Origin: Sphingomonas sp.
GTDB lineage: Bacteria > Pseudomonadota > Alphaproteobacteria > Sphingomonadales > Sphingomonadaceae
Assembly: GCF_017744835.1 (NCBI RefSeq)
Contig: NZ_JAGIAM010000003.1
Location: 186,001 to 250,000, forward strand
Direction: 5' to 3'
DNA: 64,000 nucleotides
Part shown: positions 8,467-16,010 of the stretch, one piece after another
Layout: every line of letters starts with the position of its first letter
How positions within the stretch are numbered: position 1 is the first letter of the stretch
The notes under the pieces: model-generated
Database searches by the model: none
Seen by the model: only the letters and a program-made list of their open reading frames with translations
What the model was told of the DNA's origin: nothing
Position numbers and translations under genes: made by a program

Positions 8467-10692
8467 ATGGAAGAGCGGAACGGCAAGGACCGCCCCCGGC
8501 TGCGCTGGCTGTTCGTCGTCGCGATCCTCTCGGGCTCGTTCCTGCTGTTCCTCGTCCAGCCGATGGTCGCGCGCATGGCGCTGCCCCGCGTCGGCGGCGC
8601 GCCAGCGGTGTGGAACTCGGCGATGCTGGTCTATCAGGCATTGCTGCTCGGCGGCTATGCCTATGCGCATTGGCTGAGCCGCGTGCCGCCGCGGACCCAG
8701 GCGGGGATCCACATGGGCGTGCTCGCGCTCGCCGCCTTGTGGCTGCCGATCGGTCTCATCGCTACCCAGCTCCCCGGCAGCGCCGAGCCCGCGCTCTGGG
8801 TGCCCTGGCTGTTCGGCGCCTCGATCGGCCCCTTGTTCTTCGCGATCTCGGCCCAGGCGCCGCTGCTCCAGCGCTGGTACAGCGTCGCGAGCGGGGGAAG
8901 GGACCCTTATGCGCTCTACGCCGCGTCGAACATCGGCAGCTTCGGCGGCCTGATCGCCTATCCGCTGCTCGTCGAGCCCAACATGGCGCTCAAGGCGCAG
9001 AGCTGGCTGTGGACCGCGGGCTATGCGTTGGTCTTCCTGCTCATCATCGCCTGCGCCACGCGCCTGCCGCGCGGGAGCCGGGGCGAGGCGCACGTCCCGC
9101 ACACCAGCCCGCCGCCCGGGCTCCGGCGCGTGCTGCTGTGGGTGACGCTCGCCTTCGTCCCCTCGGGGCTGATGCTCGCGACCACCACTTTCCTTACCAC
9201 CGACATCGTCGCGATGCCGATGCTCTGGGTCCTGCCGCTCGGCCTCTATCTCCTGAGCTTCTCGGTGGCGTTCCGCGACGGCGAGCTGATGCCCGAGCTG
9301 ATCGGCAAGCTGGCGCCGGTGGTGGTGCTGCTGTTCGGCGCGACGCTGATCGCGGGCGACCAGAAATACGCCTATTTCAATGCGCTGATCGGGCTGGCGC
9401 TGCTGTTCCTGGTAGCGGTCGCGCTGCACTGGCGCATGTATCAGCTCCGCCCGGCGCCCGATCGGCTGACCGGCTTCTATCTCGCCATGTCGGTCGGCGG
9501 CGCGCTCGGCGGCGTGTTCGCCGGGCTGGTCGCGCCGGTGGTGTTCGACTGGACCTATGAATATCCGCTGCTGATCCTCGCCGCCGGCGCGCTCGTGCCG
9601 CAGAGCTTCCTCCTCCGCCTCACGGCGCGCTTCTGGCAGGGCCGCGACCGCTGGCTCAAGGCCGCGGTGCTGATGCTGCTCATCGCGGTGATCGTCGCTT
9701 GGGGGCTGATCAATCCGGGCAACTCCCTCGGTTCGCTCCACGACCAGCTCGCCTTCGTCGCGGTCGCGCTGCTCGGGCTGGTCGCCGTCGGCATGCGGCT
9801 GCCCTTCGTCGTCGCGCTCGCCGGCGGCTTGTTCCTGTTCGGCGGCTGGCGTGCCGTCGAAACCTCGCTCAGCGGCGACCGCACGCGCAGCTATTTCGGC
9901 GTCTATACCGTCACCGATCTGCCCGCCGAGCGCCGCCTCGCGCACGGCACCACGCTCCACGGCATCCAGCTCAAGGGCAATCGCGCGACGATGCCGACCA
10001 CTTACTACGTCCCCGGATCGGGCGTAGGCCAGGCGATGGAGGCGCTGCCTGCGCTCTACGGCCCGGGCGCGCGCGTCGGGGTGGTCGGGCTCGGCACCGG
10101 TACGCTCGCCTGCTACGCGGTGCCCGGCCAGCAATGGCGCTTCTTCGAGATCGACCCCGCGGTGGTCCAGCTCTCGCGCGACAGCGGCGCCTTCACCTTC
10201 CTCAGCCGCTGCGCGCCCTGGGCGCAGATCGTGCTCGGCGATGCGCGGCTCAGGATCGGCGAGATGCCCGACGCGAGTCTCGACCTGCTCGCGCTCGACG
10301 CCTTCTCGTCGGATACGGTGCCGATGCACCTGATGACGACCGAGGCGTTCGACACCTATGGCCGCGTGCTCGGGCCGCACGGGCTGCTGCTCGTCCATAT
10401 CTCCAATCGCTTCCTCACGCTGGCGCGCGTGGTGGCGGGCGCCGCCGACCGGGGCGGCTGGCACGCGGCGCGGATGGAATATGTGCCGAGCGCGCTCGAG
10501 GAGCTCGACGAGGCGACGTCATCGGACTGGATCGCGCTGTCGCGCGACAAGACGGTGCTCGACCGGCTGACCGCGCATAGCCAGGAGTGGCAGCCGCTCG
10601 CCCCCTGGCCGCGCTTCCGCCCCTGGACCGACGATTACGCCTCGGTCATGCCGGTGATGCGGGTGTTCCAGCCCTCGATGGTCGAGGAATAG
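8467..10692 (+). CDS. Fused MFS-like membrane / spermidine-synthase-like protein, 741 aa
   Basis: The N-terminal two thirds hold many hydrophobic helices (about residues 12-500) of the type found in fused MFS/spermidine synthases. The C-terminal part (about 530-720) has a polyamine-synthase/methyltransferase Rossmann fold with GVVGLGTGTL near residue 538, the acidic EIDPAVV and LDLLALDAFSSDTVP. The C-terminal domain should face the cytoplasm. The product is unknown: the family is only loosely related to SpeE, and the polyamine site cannot be confirmed. The start is the ATG at 8467 with AAGGGAAGG upstream; an earlier in-frame ATG at 8392 lies inside the REP-like repeat and is rejected. Confidence 0.85.
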   Translation: MEERNGKDRPRLRWLFVVAILSGSFLLFLVQPMVARMALPRVGGAPAVWNSAMLVYQALLLGGYAYAHWLSRVPPRTQAGIHMGVLALAALWLPIGLIATQLPGSAEPALWVPWLFGASIGPLFFAISAQAPLLQRWYSVASGGRDPYALYAASNIGSFGGLIAYPLLVEPNMALKAQSWLWTAGYALVFLLIIACATRLPRGSRGEAHVPHTSPPPGLRRVLLWVTLAFVPSGLMLATTTFLTTDIVAMPMLWVLPLGLYLLSFSVAFRDGELMPELIGKLAPVVVLLFGATLIAGDQKYAYFNALIGLALLFLVAVALHWRMYQLRPAPDRLTGFYLAMSVGGALGGVFAGLVAPVVFDWTYEYPLLILAAGALVPQSFLLRLTARFWQGRDRWLKAAVLMLLIAVIVAWGLINPGNSLGSLHDQLAFVAVALLGLVAVGMRLPFVVALAGGLFLFGGWRAVETSLSGDRTRSYFGVYTVTDLPAERRLAHGTTLHGIQLKGNRATMPTTYYVPGSGVGQAMEALPALYGPGARVGVVGLGTGTLACYAVPGQQWRFFEIDPAVVQLSRDSGAFTFLSRCAPWAQIVLGDARLRIGEMPDASLDLLALDAFSSDTVPMHLMTTEAFDTYGRVLGPHGLLLVHISNRFLTLARVVAGAADRGGWHAARMEYVPSALEELDEATSSDWIALSRDKTVLDRLTAHSQEWQPLAPWPRFRPWTDDYASVMPVMRVFQPSMVEE

Positions 10693-10696
10693 CGGC

Positions 10697-11188
10697 TCAG
10701 GCCCCGGCGAGCGCCGCGTTGAGCGCGCCGATCCGGTCGCTCTGGGTGTTGGAGAGCTGCTCGGCGCGCTCGGAAGCGGCGGCCAGCGCGGGATAGGGCG
10801 GCTCGCCCGCCTTGCCGCGATCGAGGATCAGCCGGTCGAGCTCGGACAGCGCATTGAGCGTCGGCGCACGCAGCGATTCGAGCGCGCTGAGCGCCGCATG
10901 CGCGGTCAGCCACGCCTCGGATCCCGGCGCCACGCCGCGCGCCACCGCCACCTTGGCCTCGGCATCCTGCGCCGCGGCGACGAACTTCTGGTTGTTGGCG
11001 TCGAGCGAGGCCGTGATCTCGGCGATCTGCGAATCGAGCGCCGCGTCGGGCGTCGCCACCGGCACCGGCCGCTCCGGCTCCGCAAAGCTCTGCGATTCGA
11101 TCGGCCTCGGCAGCAGCGAGGGGTATCGATTCGGGGTTTCGGTGCAGCCCGCTAGGGCGATGAGCACGAAAATGGCGGGTCTGCGCAT
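10697..11188 (-). CDS. Putative lipoprotein, 163 aa
   Basis: The protein begins MRRPAIFVLIALAGC, a short signal peptide with a lipobox (LAGC, Cys15), so it should be lipidated and anchored in the envelope. The mature part has a Pro-rich region (residues 20-48) and then long Ala/Glu/Leu-rich helices without a recognised domain. It converges with the fused MFS/synthase gene, four bases away. The function is unknown. Confidence 0.75.
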   Translation of the reverse strand: MRRPAIFVLIALAGCTETPNRYPSLLPRPIESQSFAEPERPVPVATPDAALDSQIAEITASLDANNQKFVAAAQDAEAKVAVARGVAPGSEAWLTAHAALSALESLRAPTLNALSELDRLILDRGKAGEPPYPALAAASERAEQLSNTQSDRIGALNAALAGA

Positions 11189-11271
11189 GGGCTCGCTCTA
11201 TTCCTGTGAAAAACCCTGCGCAACGGGGTTGCGTTCCTGAAAAGCTCCGCCTATCAGCGCCGCTCCACAGC

Positions 11272-11348
11272 GCGCCCGTAGCTCAGCTGGATAGAGCATC
11301 AGACTACGAATCTGAGGGTCGGACGTTCGAATCGTTCCGGGCGCGCCA
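11272..11348 (+). tRNA. tRNA-Arg (ACG)
   Basis: A 77-nt cloverleaf: acceptor GCGCCCG pairs with CGGGCGC, the anticodon loop is CTACGAA (ACG, read as ICG after deamination), T-loop GTTCGAA, and CCA is encoded at 11346-11348. A terminator follows. Confidence 0.97.
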
Positions 11349-11374
11349 GTGGATAAACCACGGAAAAGTGGTCC

Positions 11375-11404
11375 AAGCCGGGTCAGATTTGGCCCGGCTT
11401 TTTC
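11375..11404 (+). terminator. Rho-independent terminator after tRNA-Arg
   Basis: The stem AAGCCGGG (11375-11382) pairs perfectly with CCCGGCTT (11393-11400), with a 10-base loop and a run of five T at the 3' side. Confidence 0.85.
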
Positions 11405-11509
11405 GTGTCCGGCGCGCCCTCCGCACAAATCAGTCGATCCAGCCCACCGGCGATTGCATAATGCGATCCGCGCGGCGCACGGATGTCGCACGGACGAAAG
11501 GAGGCCGCC

Positions 11510-12040
11510 ATGGCCAGGCTCGTGTTCGGGATGAACCAGTCGCTCGACGGCTATGTCGACCATATGCGCTTCGCGCCTGGCGCCACGCTCTTCCGCCATT
11601 TCGTGCAGGAGGCAGAACAGGCGGCGGGCAGCGTCTACGGCCGCGTGCTGTACGAGCTGATGCGCTATTGGGACGAGGATCAGCCGGACTGGGATGCGGA
11701 CCGCCGTGCCTTTGCGGCGGCGTGGCGGAGGCAGCCCAAATGGGTCGTCTCGCGCACGCTGACTTCGGTCGGCCCCAACGCGACGCTGCTCGGCGACGAT
11801 CTGGAAGGCGCGATCCGCACGATCAAGGCCGAACATGACGGCGAGATCGGCCTCGCCGGCCCCACGCTCGCGCACGGCCTGGGCGAACTCGGCCTGATCG
11901 ACGAATACCGGATCTACCTCCACCCCGTCGTGCTCGGCCATGGCACGCCCTATTTCGCGGAGGCCCGGCCGCCGCTCCGGCTCCTGGGCCACGACCGGAT
12001 CGGCGAGGACGTGCTCCGGCTGCGCTACGTGCCCGCCTGA
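11510..12040 (+). CDS. Dihydrofolate reductase family (RibD C-terminal-like) protein, 176 aa
   Basis: The fold is that of the RibD C-terminal/DHFR family: FGMNQSLDGYV at the N-terminus, VYGRVLYELMRYW, SRTL, and the late IGLAGPTLAHGLGELGLIDE segment with YLHPVVLGHGTPYF. Members bind NADPH and reduce pteridine-like or other small substrates; most small stand-alone versions such as this are uncharacterised. The ATG at 11510 has an excellent AAAGGAGG at 11497-11504. It stands alone between tRNA-Arg and the DUF72 gene. Confidence 0.85.
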   Translation: MARLVFGMNQSLDGYVDHMRFAPGATLFRHFVQEAEQAAGSVYGRVLYELMRYWDEDQPDWDADRRAFAAAWRRQPKWVVSRTLTSVGPNATLLGDDLEGAIRTIKAEHDGEIGLAGPTLAHGLGELGLIDEYRIYLHPVVLGHGTPYFAEARPPLRLLGHDRIGEDVLRLRYVPA

Positions 12041-12084
12041 CCTGCGCCGGGGAACGGTAAGCGCCTTCGCCCGGTTTACTCGGC

Positions 12085-12852
12085 GTGGCGCGCCAACTTC
12101 CCCATCACGGCAGGCTGAGGATCGGCACGGCGGGCTGGTCGATCCCGCGCGCGGTCGCCGGGGATTTCGCCGGCGAGGGCAGCAGCCTCGAGCGTTTCGC
12201 CGGGCGGTTCGACGCGGCCGAGATCAACAGCAGCTTCCACCGCCCGCACCGCCCCACGACCTATGCGCGCTGGGCCGCCAGCGTGCCCGAGGACTTCCGC
12301 TTCTCGGTGAAGCTCCCCAAGACCATCACCCACAAGGCGCGGCTGGTCGGCTGCGAGGCCGAGCTCGAGGTCTTCGCCGAGCAGATCGCCGGCCTCGGCA
12401 GCAAGCGCGGACCGCTGCTCGTCCAGCTTCCGCCGAGCCTGTCCTGGTCGGCCGAAGTCGCCGAGCCCTTCTTCGAGGCCGTGACGCGGACGCTCGGCGG
12501 ACCGGTGGCGCTCGAGGCGCGGCACCCGAGCTGGTTCGCCCCCGATGCCGAGGCGCTGCTCGCGTCCTTCCACATCGCCGGCGTCGCGGCCGACCCGGCA
12601 CCGGTGCCCCAGGCAGCCGCGCCGCGCGGCACGCCGGCGCTCGCCTATTTCCGGCTGCACGGCGCGCCGCGGGTCTATTGGTCCTCGTATGACGCGGCGC
12701 AGATCGCCGGTCTGGCGGAGCGGGCGAGCGCGGCGGCGCAGGACGGCGCCGAAGTCTGGGTCATCTTCGACAACACCGCATCGGGCGCGGCCGCCGCCAA
12801 TGCGCTCGAACTCGACGCGCTGCTCCGGGGCGATCGCGCGGTTGCAATGTAG
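12085..12852 (+). CDS. DUF72 family protein (YecE-like), 255 aa
   Basis: The protein has a DUF72 TIM-barrel layout: RIGTAGWSIP at residues 11-20, INSSFHRPHRPTTYARWA, FRFSVKLPKTITH, LVQLPPSLSW, ALEARHPSW and FRLHGAPRVYW. The function of the family is not established, though a nucleic-acid or phosphosugar role has been suggested. The start is the GTG at 12085. The last codons (VAM and the TAG stop) lie in the dispersed repeat that begins at 12843, so the repeat has supplied the stop codon and the last residues may not be ancestral. Confidence 0.85.
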   Translation: MARQLPHHGRLRIGTAGWSIPRAVAGDFAGEGSSLERFAGRFDAAEINSSFHRPHRPTTYARWAASVPEDFRFSVKLPKTITHKARLVGCEAELEVFAEQIAGLGSKRGPLLVQLPPSLSWSAEVAEPFFEAVTRTLGGPVALEARHPSWFAPDAEALLASFHIAGVAADPAPVPQAAAPRGTPALAYFRLHGAPRVYWSSYDAAQIAGLAERASAAAQDGAEVWVIFDNTASGAAAANALELDALLRGDRAVAM

Positions 12853-13017
12853 GATTTGCTTTGCTCTGCTCGCCGCGCCGAGGTGTCCCGGCCGCTCTTT
12901 GAACCGTCGCAACAGCAAGCCGCGAAGTCAGCGATTTGCGAAATCCCCCGCGGAAGGTGTCAACTTTGTCAACTTCCACAGTGTCAACTTCGGTCAACTT
13001 GTGTCAACTTCCGCCGC
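12843..13017. repeat. Dispersed repeat, copy A (GTCAACTT family)
   Basis: The element starts TTGCAATGTAGGATTTGCTT, has CTCTTTGAACCG in the middle, and ends CGAAATCCCCCGCGGAAG followed by five GTCAACTT-type units (12957-13010). The same blocks in the same order occur at 48490-48683 and 49575-49795. Read on the minus strand, the end of the element gives repeated GTTGAC, which resembles -35 boxes. It fills the space between the DUF72 gene and the convergent methyltransferase gene. Confidence 0.8.
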
Positions 13018-13020
13018 GGA

Positions 13021-13824
13021 TCACCCCCGCCGCTGCTGGCTCAGCACTTCGTATGCCATCACTGCGGTCGCCACCGCCGCGTTGAGGCTGTCGGCCTTGC
13101 CGAGCATCGGGATCTTGACCAGCAGGTCGCATTCCTCGGCCATGAAGTCGGGCATGCCCTGCGCCTCGTTGCCAGTGAGCAGGAAGGTCGGCGCCGCGTA
13201 GCGCGGGGCCTGATAGTCGTGCTCGGTATCGAGGCTCAGCCCGACGAGCTGGCCGGGACCGCTGCGCAGCCAGGCCCTGAATTCGTCCCAGCTCGCCTTG
13301 GCGACGGGCACGGTGAACAGCGCCCCCATGCTCGCGCGCACCGCCTCGACCGAGAAGGGATCGACGCACTCGTCGACTAGGATCAGCCCGCCTGCGCCCA
13401 CCGCGTCGCCGGTGCGCAGGATGGTGCCGAGATTGCCGGGATCGCGCAGCCGCTCGGCGACCAGCCAGATCGGCGCGGCCGCGCGGTCGAGATCCGTCAG
13501 CGACAGCGCGAATTCGGGATAGACGCCGACGACAGCGCCCGGATTGTCCTTGCCCGAGAGCTTGGAGAGGATGTCGGCATTGGTCTCGATCGCCTCGCCG
13601 CCGGCGGCTTCGGTGGCCTCGACCAGCGCCTGGACCAGCGGGTGCCGGCCGTTGTCGCGCGCGAAGAACAGATATTCGGGCAGCCGCCCGGCCTCGCGCG
13701 CCTCGGTGAGGATGCGCAGCCCCTCGGCGAGGAACAGCCCTTCCTCGCGCCGATGCCGCTTGTCGCGCAGGTTGCGGACGCGCTTGATGAGGGGGTTGGA
13801 ATAGGCAGTGATTTCGCGAGGCAT
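13021..13824 (-). CDS. TrmH/SpoU family RNA 2'-O-methyltransferase, 267 aa
   Basis: This SPOUT-class enzyme is expected to use S-adenosylmethionine to methylate a ribose 2'-OH in tRNA or rRNA. An N-terminal substrate-binding domain (LRDKRHRREEGLFLAEG, residues 20-36) is followed by the knotted catalytic domain with motif 1 RDPGNLGTILRTGDA, motif 2 LTGNEAQGMP and motif 3 IPMLGKADSLNAAVATAV. The target nucleoside cannot be told. The ATG at 13822-13824 is chosen over a TTG one codon earlier. The stop lies just beside repeat copy A, and the next gene upstream is ptsH across a REP-like repeat. Confidence 0.9.
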   Translation of the reverse strand: MPREITAYSNPLIKRVRNLRDKRHRREEGLFLAEGLRILTEAREAGRLPEYLFFARDNGRHPLVQALVEATEAAGGEAIETNADILSKLSGKDNPGAVVGVYPEFALSLTDLDRAAAPIWLVAERLRDPGNLGTILRTGDAVGAGGLILVDECVDPFSVEAVRASMGALFTVPVAKASWDEFRAWLRSGPGQLVGLSLDTEHDYQAPRYAAPTFLLTGNEAQGMPDFMAEECDLLVKIPMLGKADSLNAAVATAVMAYEVLSQQRRG

Positions 13825-13828
13825 CAAT

Positions 13829-13943
13829 TCCCCTCCCGCTCGCGGGAGGGGTTGGGGAAGGGGGTGGCCCTGCAGAGATTTGCGTCGTTCACGGAGTATC
13901 CCATGCCCTCCGCCGACCCCTCCCGCAAGCGCGAGGGGAGCGG
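13829..13943. repeat. REP-like inverted repeat between ptsH and the methyltransferase gene
   Basis: CCCCTCCCGCTCGCGGGAGG near the left end is matched by CCCTCCCGCAAGCGCGAGGG at the right end, the same arrangement as the gap-pgk element at 6985-7086. The inner spacers differ. Confidence 0.7.
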
Positions 13944-13964
13944 GACAAAGCGGCGTAGGACCAG

Positions 13965-14237
13965 TTATTCCTCGCCGAAGCGCGCCTCGACCAGCTCCGC
14001 CATCGCCTGCACCGCGGCCTCGGCGCCGTCGCCTTCCGCGCTGATCGTGATGCAGTCGCCCTTGGCGGCGCCGAGCATCATAAGGTCGAGGATCGACGTG
14101 CCCGAGGCGCTGTTGCCGTCCTTCTCTACGACGAGTTCCACCGGCTGGCTGGTCGCCAGCGTTACGAAAGCCATGGAGGCGCGGGCATGGAGGCCGCGGC
14201 GATTCTCGATCGTGACCGTACGGATGGCGCGACTCAC
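13965..14237 (-). CDS. ptsH: HPr phosphocarrier protein, 90 aa
   Basis: HPr relays phosphate in the phosphotransferase system. The active-site histidine is His17 in NRRGLHARA. The regulatory serine that HPr kinase modifies is Ser48 in GTSILDLMML. Both are intact, and an HPr kinase is encoded upstream. The start is GTG at 14235-14237, overlapping the EIIA stop as GTGA. No enzyme I or sugar permease lies in this window, so a regulatory rather than transport role is likely. Confidence 0.93.
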   Translation of the reverse strand: MSRAIRTVTIENRRGLHARASMAFVTLATSQPVELVVEKDGNSASGTSILDLMMLGAAKGDCITISAEGDGAEAAVQAMAELVEARFGEE

Positions 14238-14641
14238 GCGGCGGCTTCTCCCAATACTTCGGACGCTACGGTGATGTACTTGCGGCCCGCGTCGCGCGCG
14301 GCGGCCACCGCTTCGGTGACCTTCATCGTCTTGCGCGCGCCGCCCAGGCGGATGAGCATCGGCAGGTTGATGCCGGCGATCACTTCGATCCGCCCCGCCT
14401 CCATCAGCGAGATGGCGAGGTTCGACGGCGTGCCCCCGAACAGGTCGCTGAGCACGATCACGCCGCGGCCTTCGTCGACCCGTGCAATCGCCGCGGCGAT
14501 ATCCGCGCGGCGGCTCTCCATATCGTCCTCGGGGCCGATGCAGATCGGTTCGATCCGCTCCTGCTTGCCGACGACATGCTCCATCGCGACGACGAACTCC
14601 TCCGCGAGTCGCCCGTGCGTCACGAGTACCAAACCGATCAT
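14234..14641 (-). CDS. PTS EIIA component, mannose/fructose type, 135 aa
   Basis: This is a stand-alone EIIA-Man domain with the phosphoacceptor His9 in LVTHGRL and the conserved VIVLSDLFGGTPSNLA (about residues 61-76) and GINLPML. Without EIIB/IIC partners nearby it probably serves as a regulator rather than in sugar uptake, as described for other alphaproteobacteria. It lies between rapZ and ptsH in one transcription unit and overlaps ptsH by four bases. The ATG at 14639-14641 gives the usual length. Confidence 0.93.
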   Translation of the reverse strand: MIGLVLVTHGRLAEEFVVAMEHVVGKQERIEPICIGPEDDMESRRADIAAAIARVDEGRGVIVLSDLFGGTPSNLAISLMEAGRIEVIAGINLPMLIRLGGARKTMKVTEAVAAARDAGRKYITVASEVLGEAAA

Positions 14642-14658
14642 TCTCTACTCCGACCCCA

Positions 14659-15579
14659 TCATATGGTGACCGGGGCCCCTTCCAATGAGTCCTGCGGCGC
14701 GGTCTGCAGATCGCGGTGCCGCACCGTGGGCGAAAAACCTTCCTCGCGCAACCGCCGCGCCATCCGCTCGGCGACGTGTACCGAGCGGTGCCGCCCGCCC
14801 GTACAGCCGAAGGCGATCGTCACATAGGCCTTTCCTTCGGCCTGGTAGCGGGGGAGGAGAAACAGCAGCAGCGCCTCGATCTGCGCCATCGCCTCGGCAT
14901 AGGCCGGGTCCTCGACGATATAGGCGGAGACGTCGGCGTCCTGGCCCGTTCCGGGACGCAGCGCCTGCACCCAGTGCGGATTGCGCAGGAAGCGCATGTC
15001 GAACACCAGGTCGGCGTCGCGCGGCAGCCCGCGGGCGAAGCCGAACGAGGCGACGGTGATCACCGTCCGGCCCAGGCCATCGGGCGCGAAGGTCGAGCGG
15101 ATCTGCTGCGCCAGCTCGTTCGAGCCCATGTTGGTCGTGTCGATCAGCCGGTTCGACCAGCGGCGCAGCGGCGCGAGCAGCTCGCGCTCGCGGGCGATGC
15201 CGTCGGTCGCCGGCCGGTCCTGCGCCAGCGGGTGGCGCCGGCGCGTCTCCGAATAGCGGCGCTCGAGTTCGGCCTCGGAGCATTCGAGGAACAGCGTGCC
15301 GACATGGTGGCCATATTCGCTGCTCAGCTTCTTGATGCGCCGCACGATGCTCTCGGCGTCGAAGCCGCGCGTCTGGGTGCCGATGCCGATCGCGAGCGGC
15401 CGGTCGCCGTCGTCGCTGCCTTCGCCGGGGGCGGTGTCGAGCAGGCGGTTGAGCAGGAGCAGCGGCAGGTTGTCGACGACTTCCCAGCCCAGGTCCTCCA
15501 GCGTCCGCAGCACGGTCGACTTGCCCGCGCCGGACATGCCGGTGACGAGCAGGATGTTCTTGGGCTTTCGGCTGCTCAC
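14659..15579 (-). CDS. rapZ: RapZ family nucleotide-binding protein, 306 aa
   Basis: RapZ proteins bind nucleotide and, in E. coli, also a small RNA, linking amino-sugar synthesis to mRNA decay. The Walker A motif GMSGAGKS is at residues 14-21 and EVVDNLP follows. The C-terminal RapZ domain carries DMRFLRNPHW and the signature FGCTGGRHRSVHVAE. GlmY/GlmZ partners are enterobacterial, so the target here is unknown. The GTG start at 15577-15579 overlaps the hprK stop as GTGA. The length is slightly above the common 285-290. Confidence 0.92.
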   Translation of the reverse strand: MSSRKPKNILLVTGMSGAGKSTVLRTLEDLGWEVVDNLPLLLLNRLLDTAPGEGSDDGDRPLAIGIGTQTRGFDAESIVRRIKKLSSEYGHHVGTLFLECSEAELERRYSETRRRHPLAQDRPATDGIARERELLAPLRRWSNRLIDTTNMGSNELAQQIRSTFAPDGLGRTVITVASFGFARGLPRDADLVFDMRFLRNPHWVQALRPGTGQDADVSAYIVEDPAYAEAMAQIEALLLFLLPRYQAEGKAYVTIAFGCTGGRHRSVHVAERMARRLREEGFSPTVRHRDLQTAPQDSLEGAPVTI

Positions 15580-16010
15580 TTGGGGATGCGTCCCAGCGCC
15601 AGCTCGACCTTGATCGGCGCCGAGGGCTCGAGCGCCGCGAGCGGCAGCACCGGCACATCCACCCCGGCGACGCGTCGCTTGCGCGCATCGTCGGGGAAGC
15701 GCGGCGGCGAATCGAGGATCACGATCAGCAGCTCCACGGGTACGCGCTCGGCGTGAGGCATCTCGACGATGCCCAGCCCGCGCACTTCGATCCTGCCGGC
15801 ACCCTGCGAAGTGGGGCTGGCGATCAGCCCGCCGCCCTGGCGCTGGCAGATGACCTGCTCGTCGGCGACCAGCTTGGCGCCGCGGTCGATCAGCCGCAGC
15901 GCGAGGTCGGACTTGCCCTCGCCCGAGCGGCCCTCGATCAGCACCGCGCGCCCGTCGATCGCGACGCAGGCGCCGTGCACCGTTTCCGATGAGACTTCCG
16001 GGAGCGCCAT
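15576..16010 (-). CDS. hprK: HPr kinase/phosphorylase, short alphaproteobacterial form, 144 aa
   Basis: The enzyme phosphorylates HPr on serine and can reverse the reaction. Only the catalytic C-terminal domain is present, as is usual in alphaproteobacteria, where the protein is about half the length of the Gram-positive form. Walker A is GRSGEGKS at residues 27-34, followed by LVADEQV and GLGIVEM. The ATG at 16008-16010 overlaps the chvG stop (ATGA), and the hprK stop overlaps the rapZ start, so the three genes are tightly coupled. Confidence 0.92.
   Translation of the reverse strand: MALPEVSSETVHGACVAIDGRAVLIEGRSGEGKSDLALRLIDRGAKLVADEQVICQRQGGGLIASPTSQGAGRIEVRGLGIVEMPHAERVPVELLIVILDSPPRFPDDARKRRVAGVDVPVLPLAALEPSAPIKVELALGRIPK

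Noticed and set aside
12957..13010. GTCAACTT units considered as a CRISPR array.
   Set aside because: The units are only about 8 bases, with irregular 1-10 base spacing, no unique spacers and no cas genes. They belong to a dispersed repeat.
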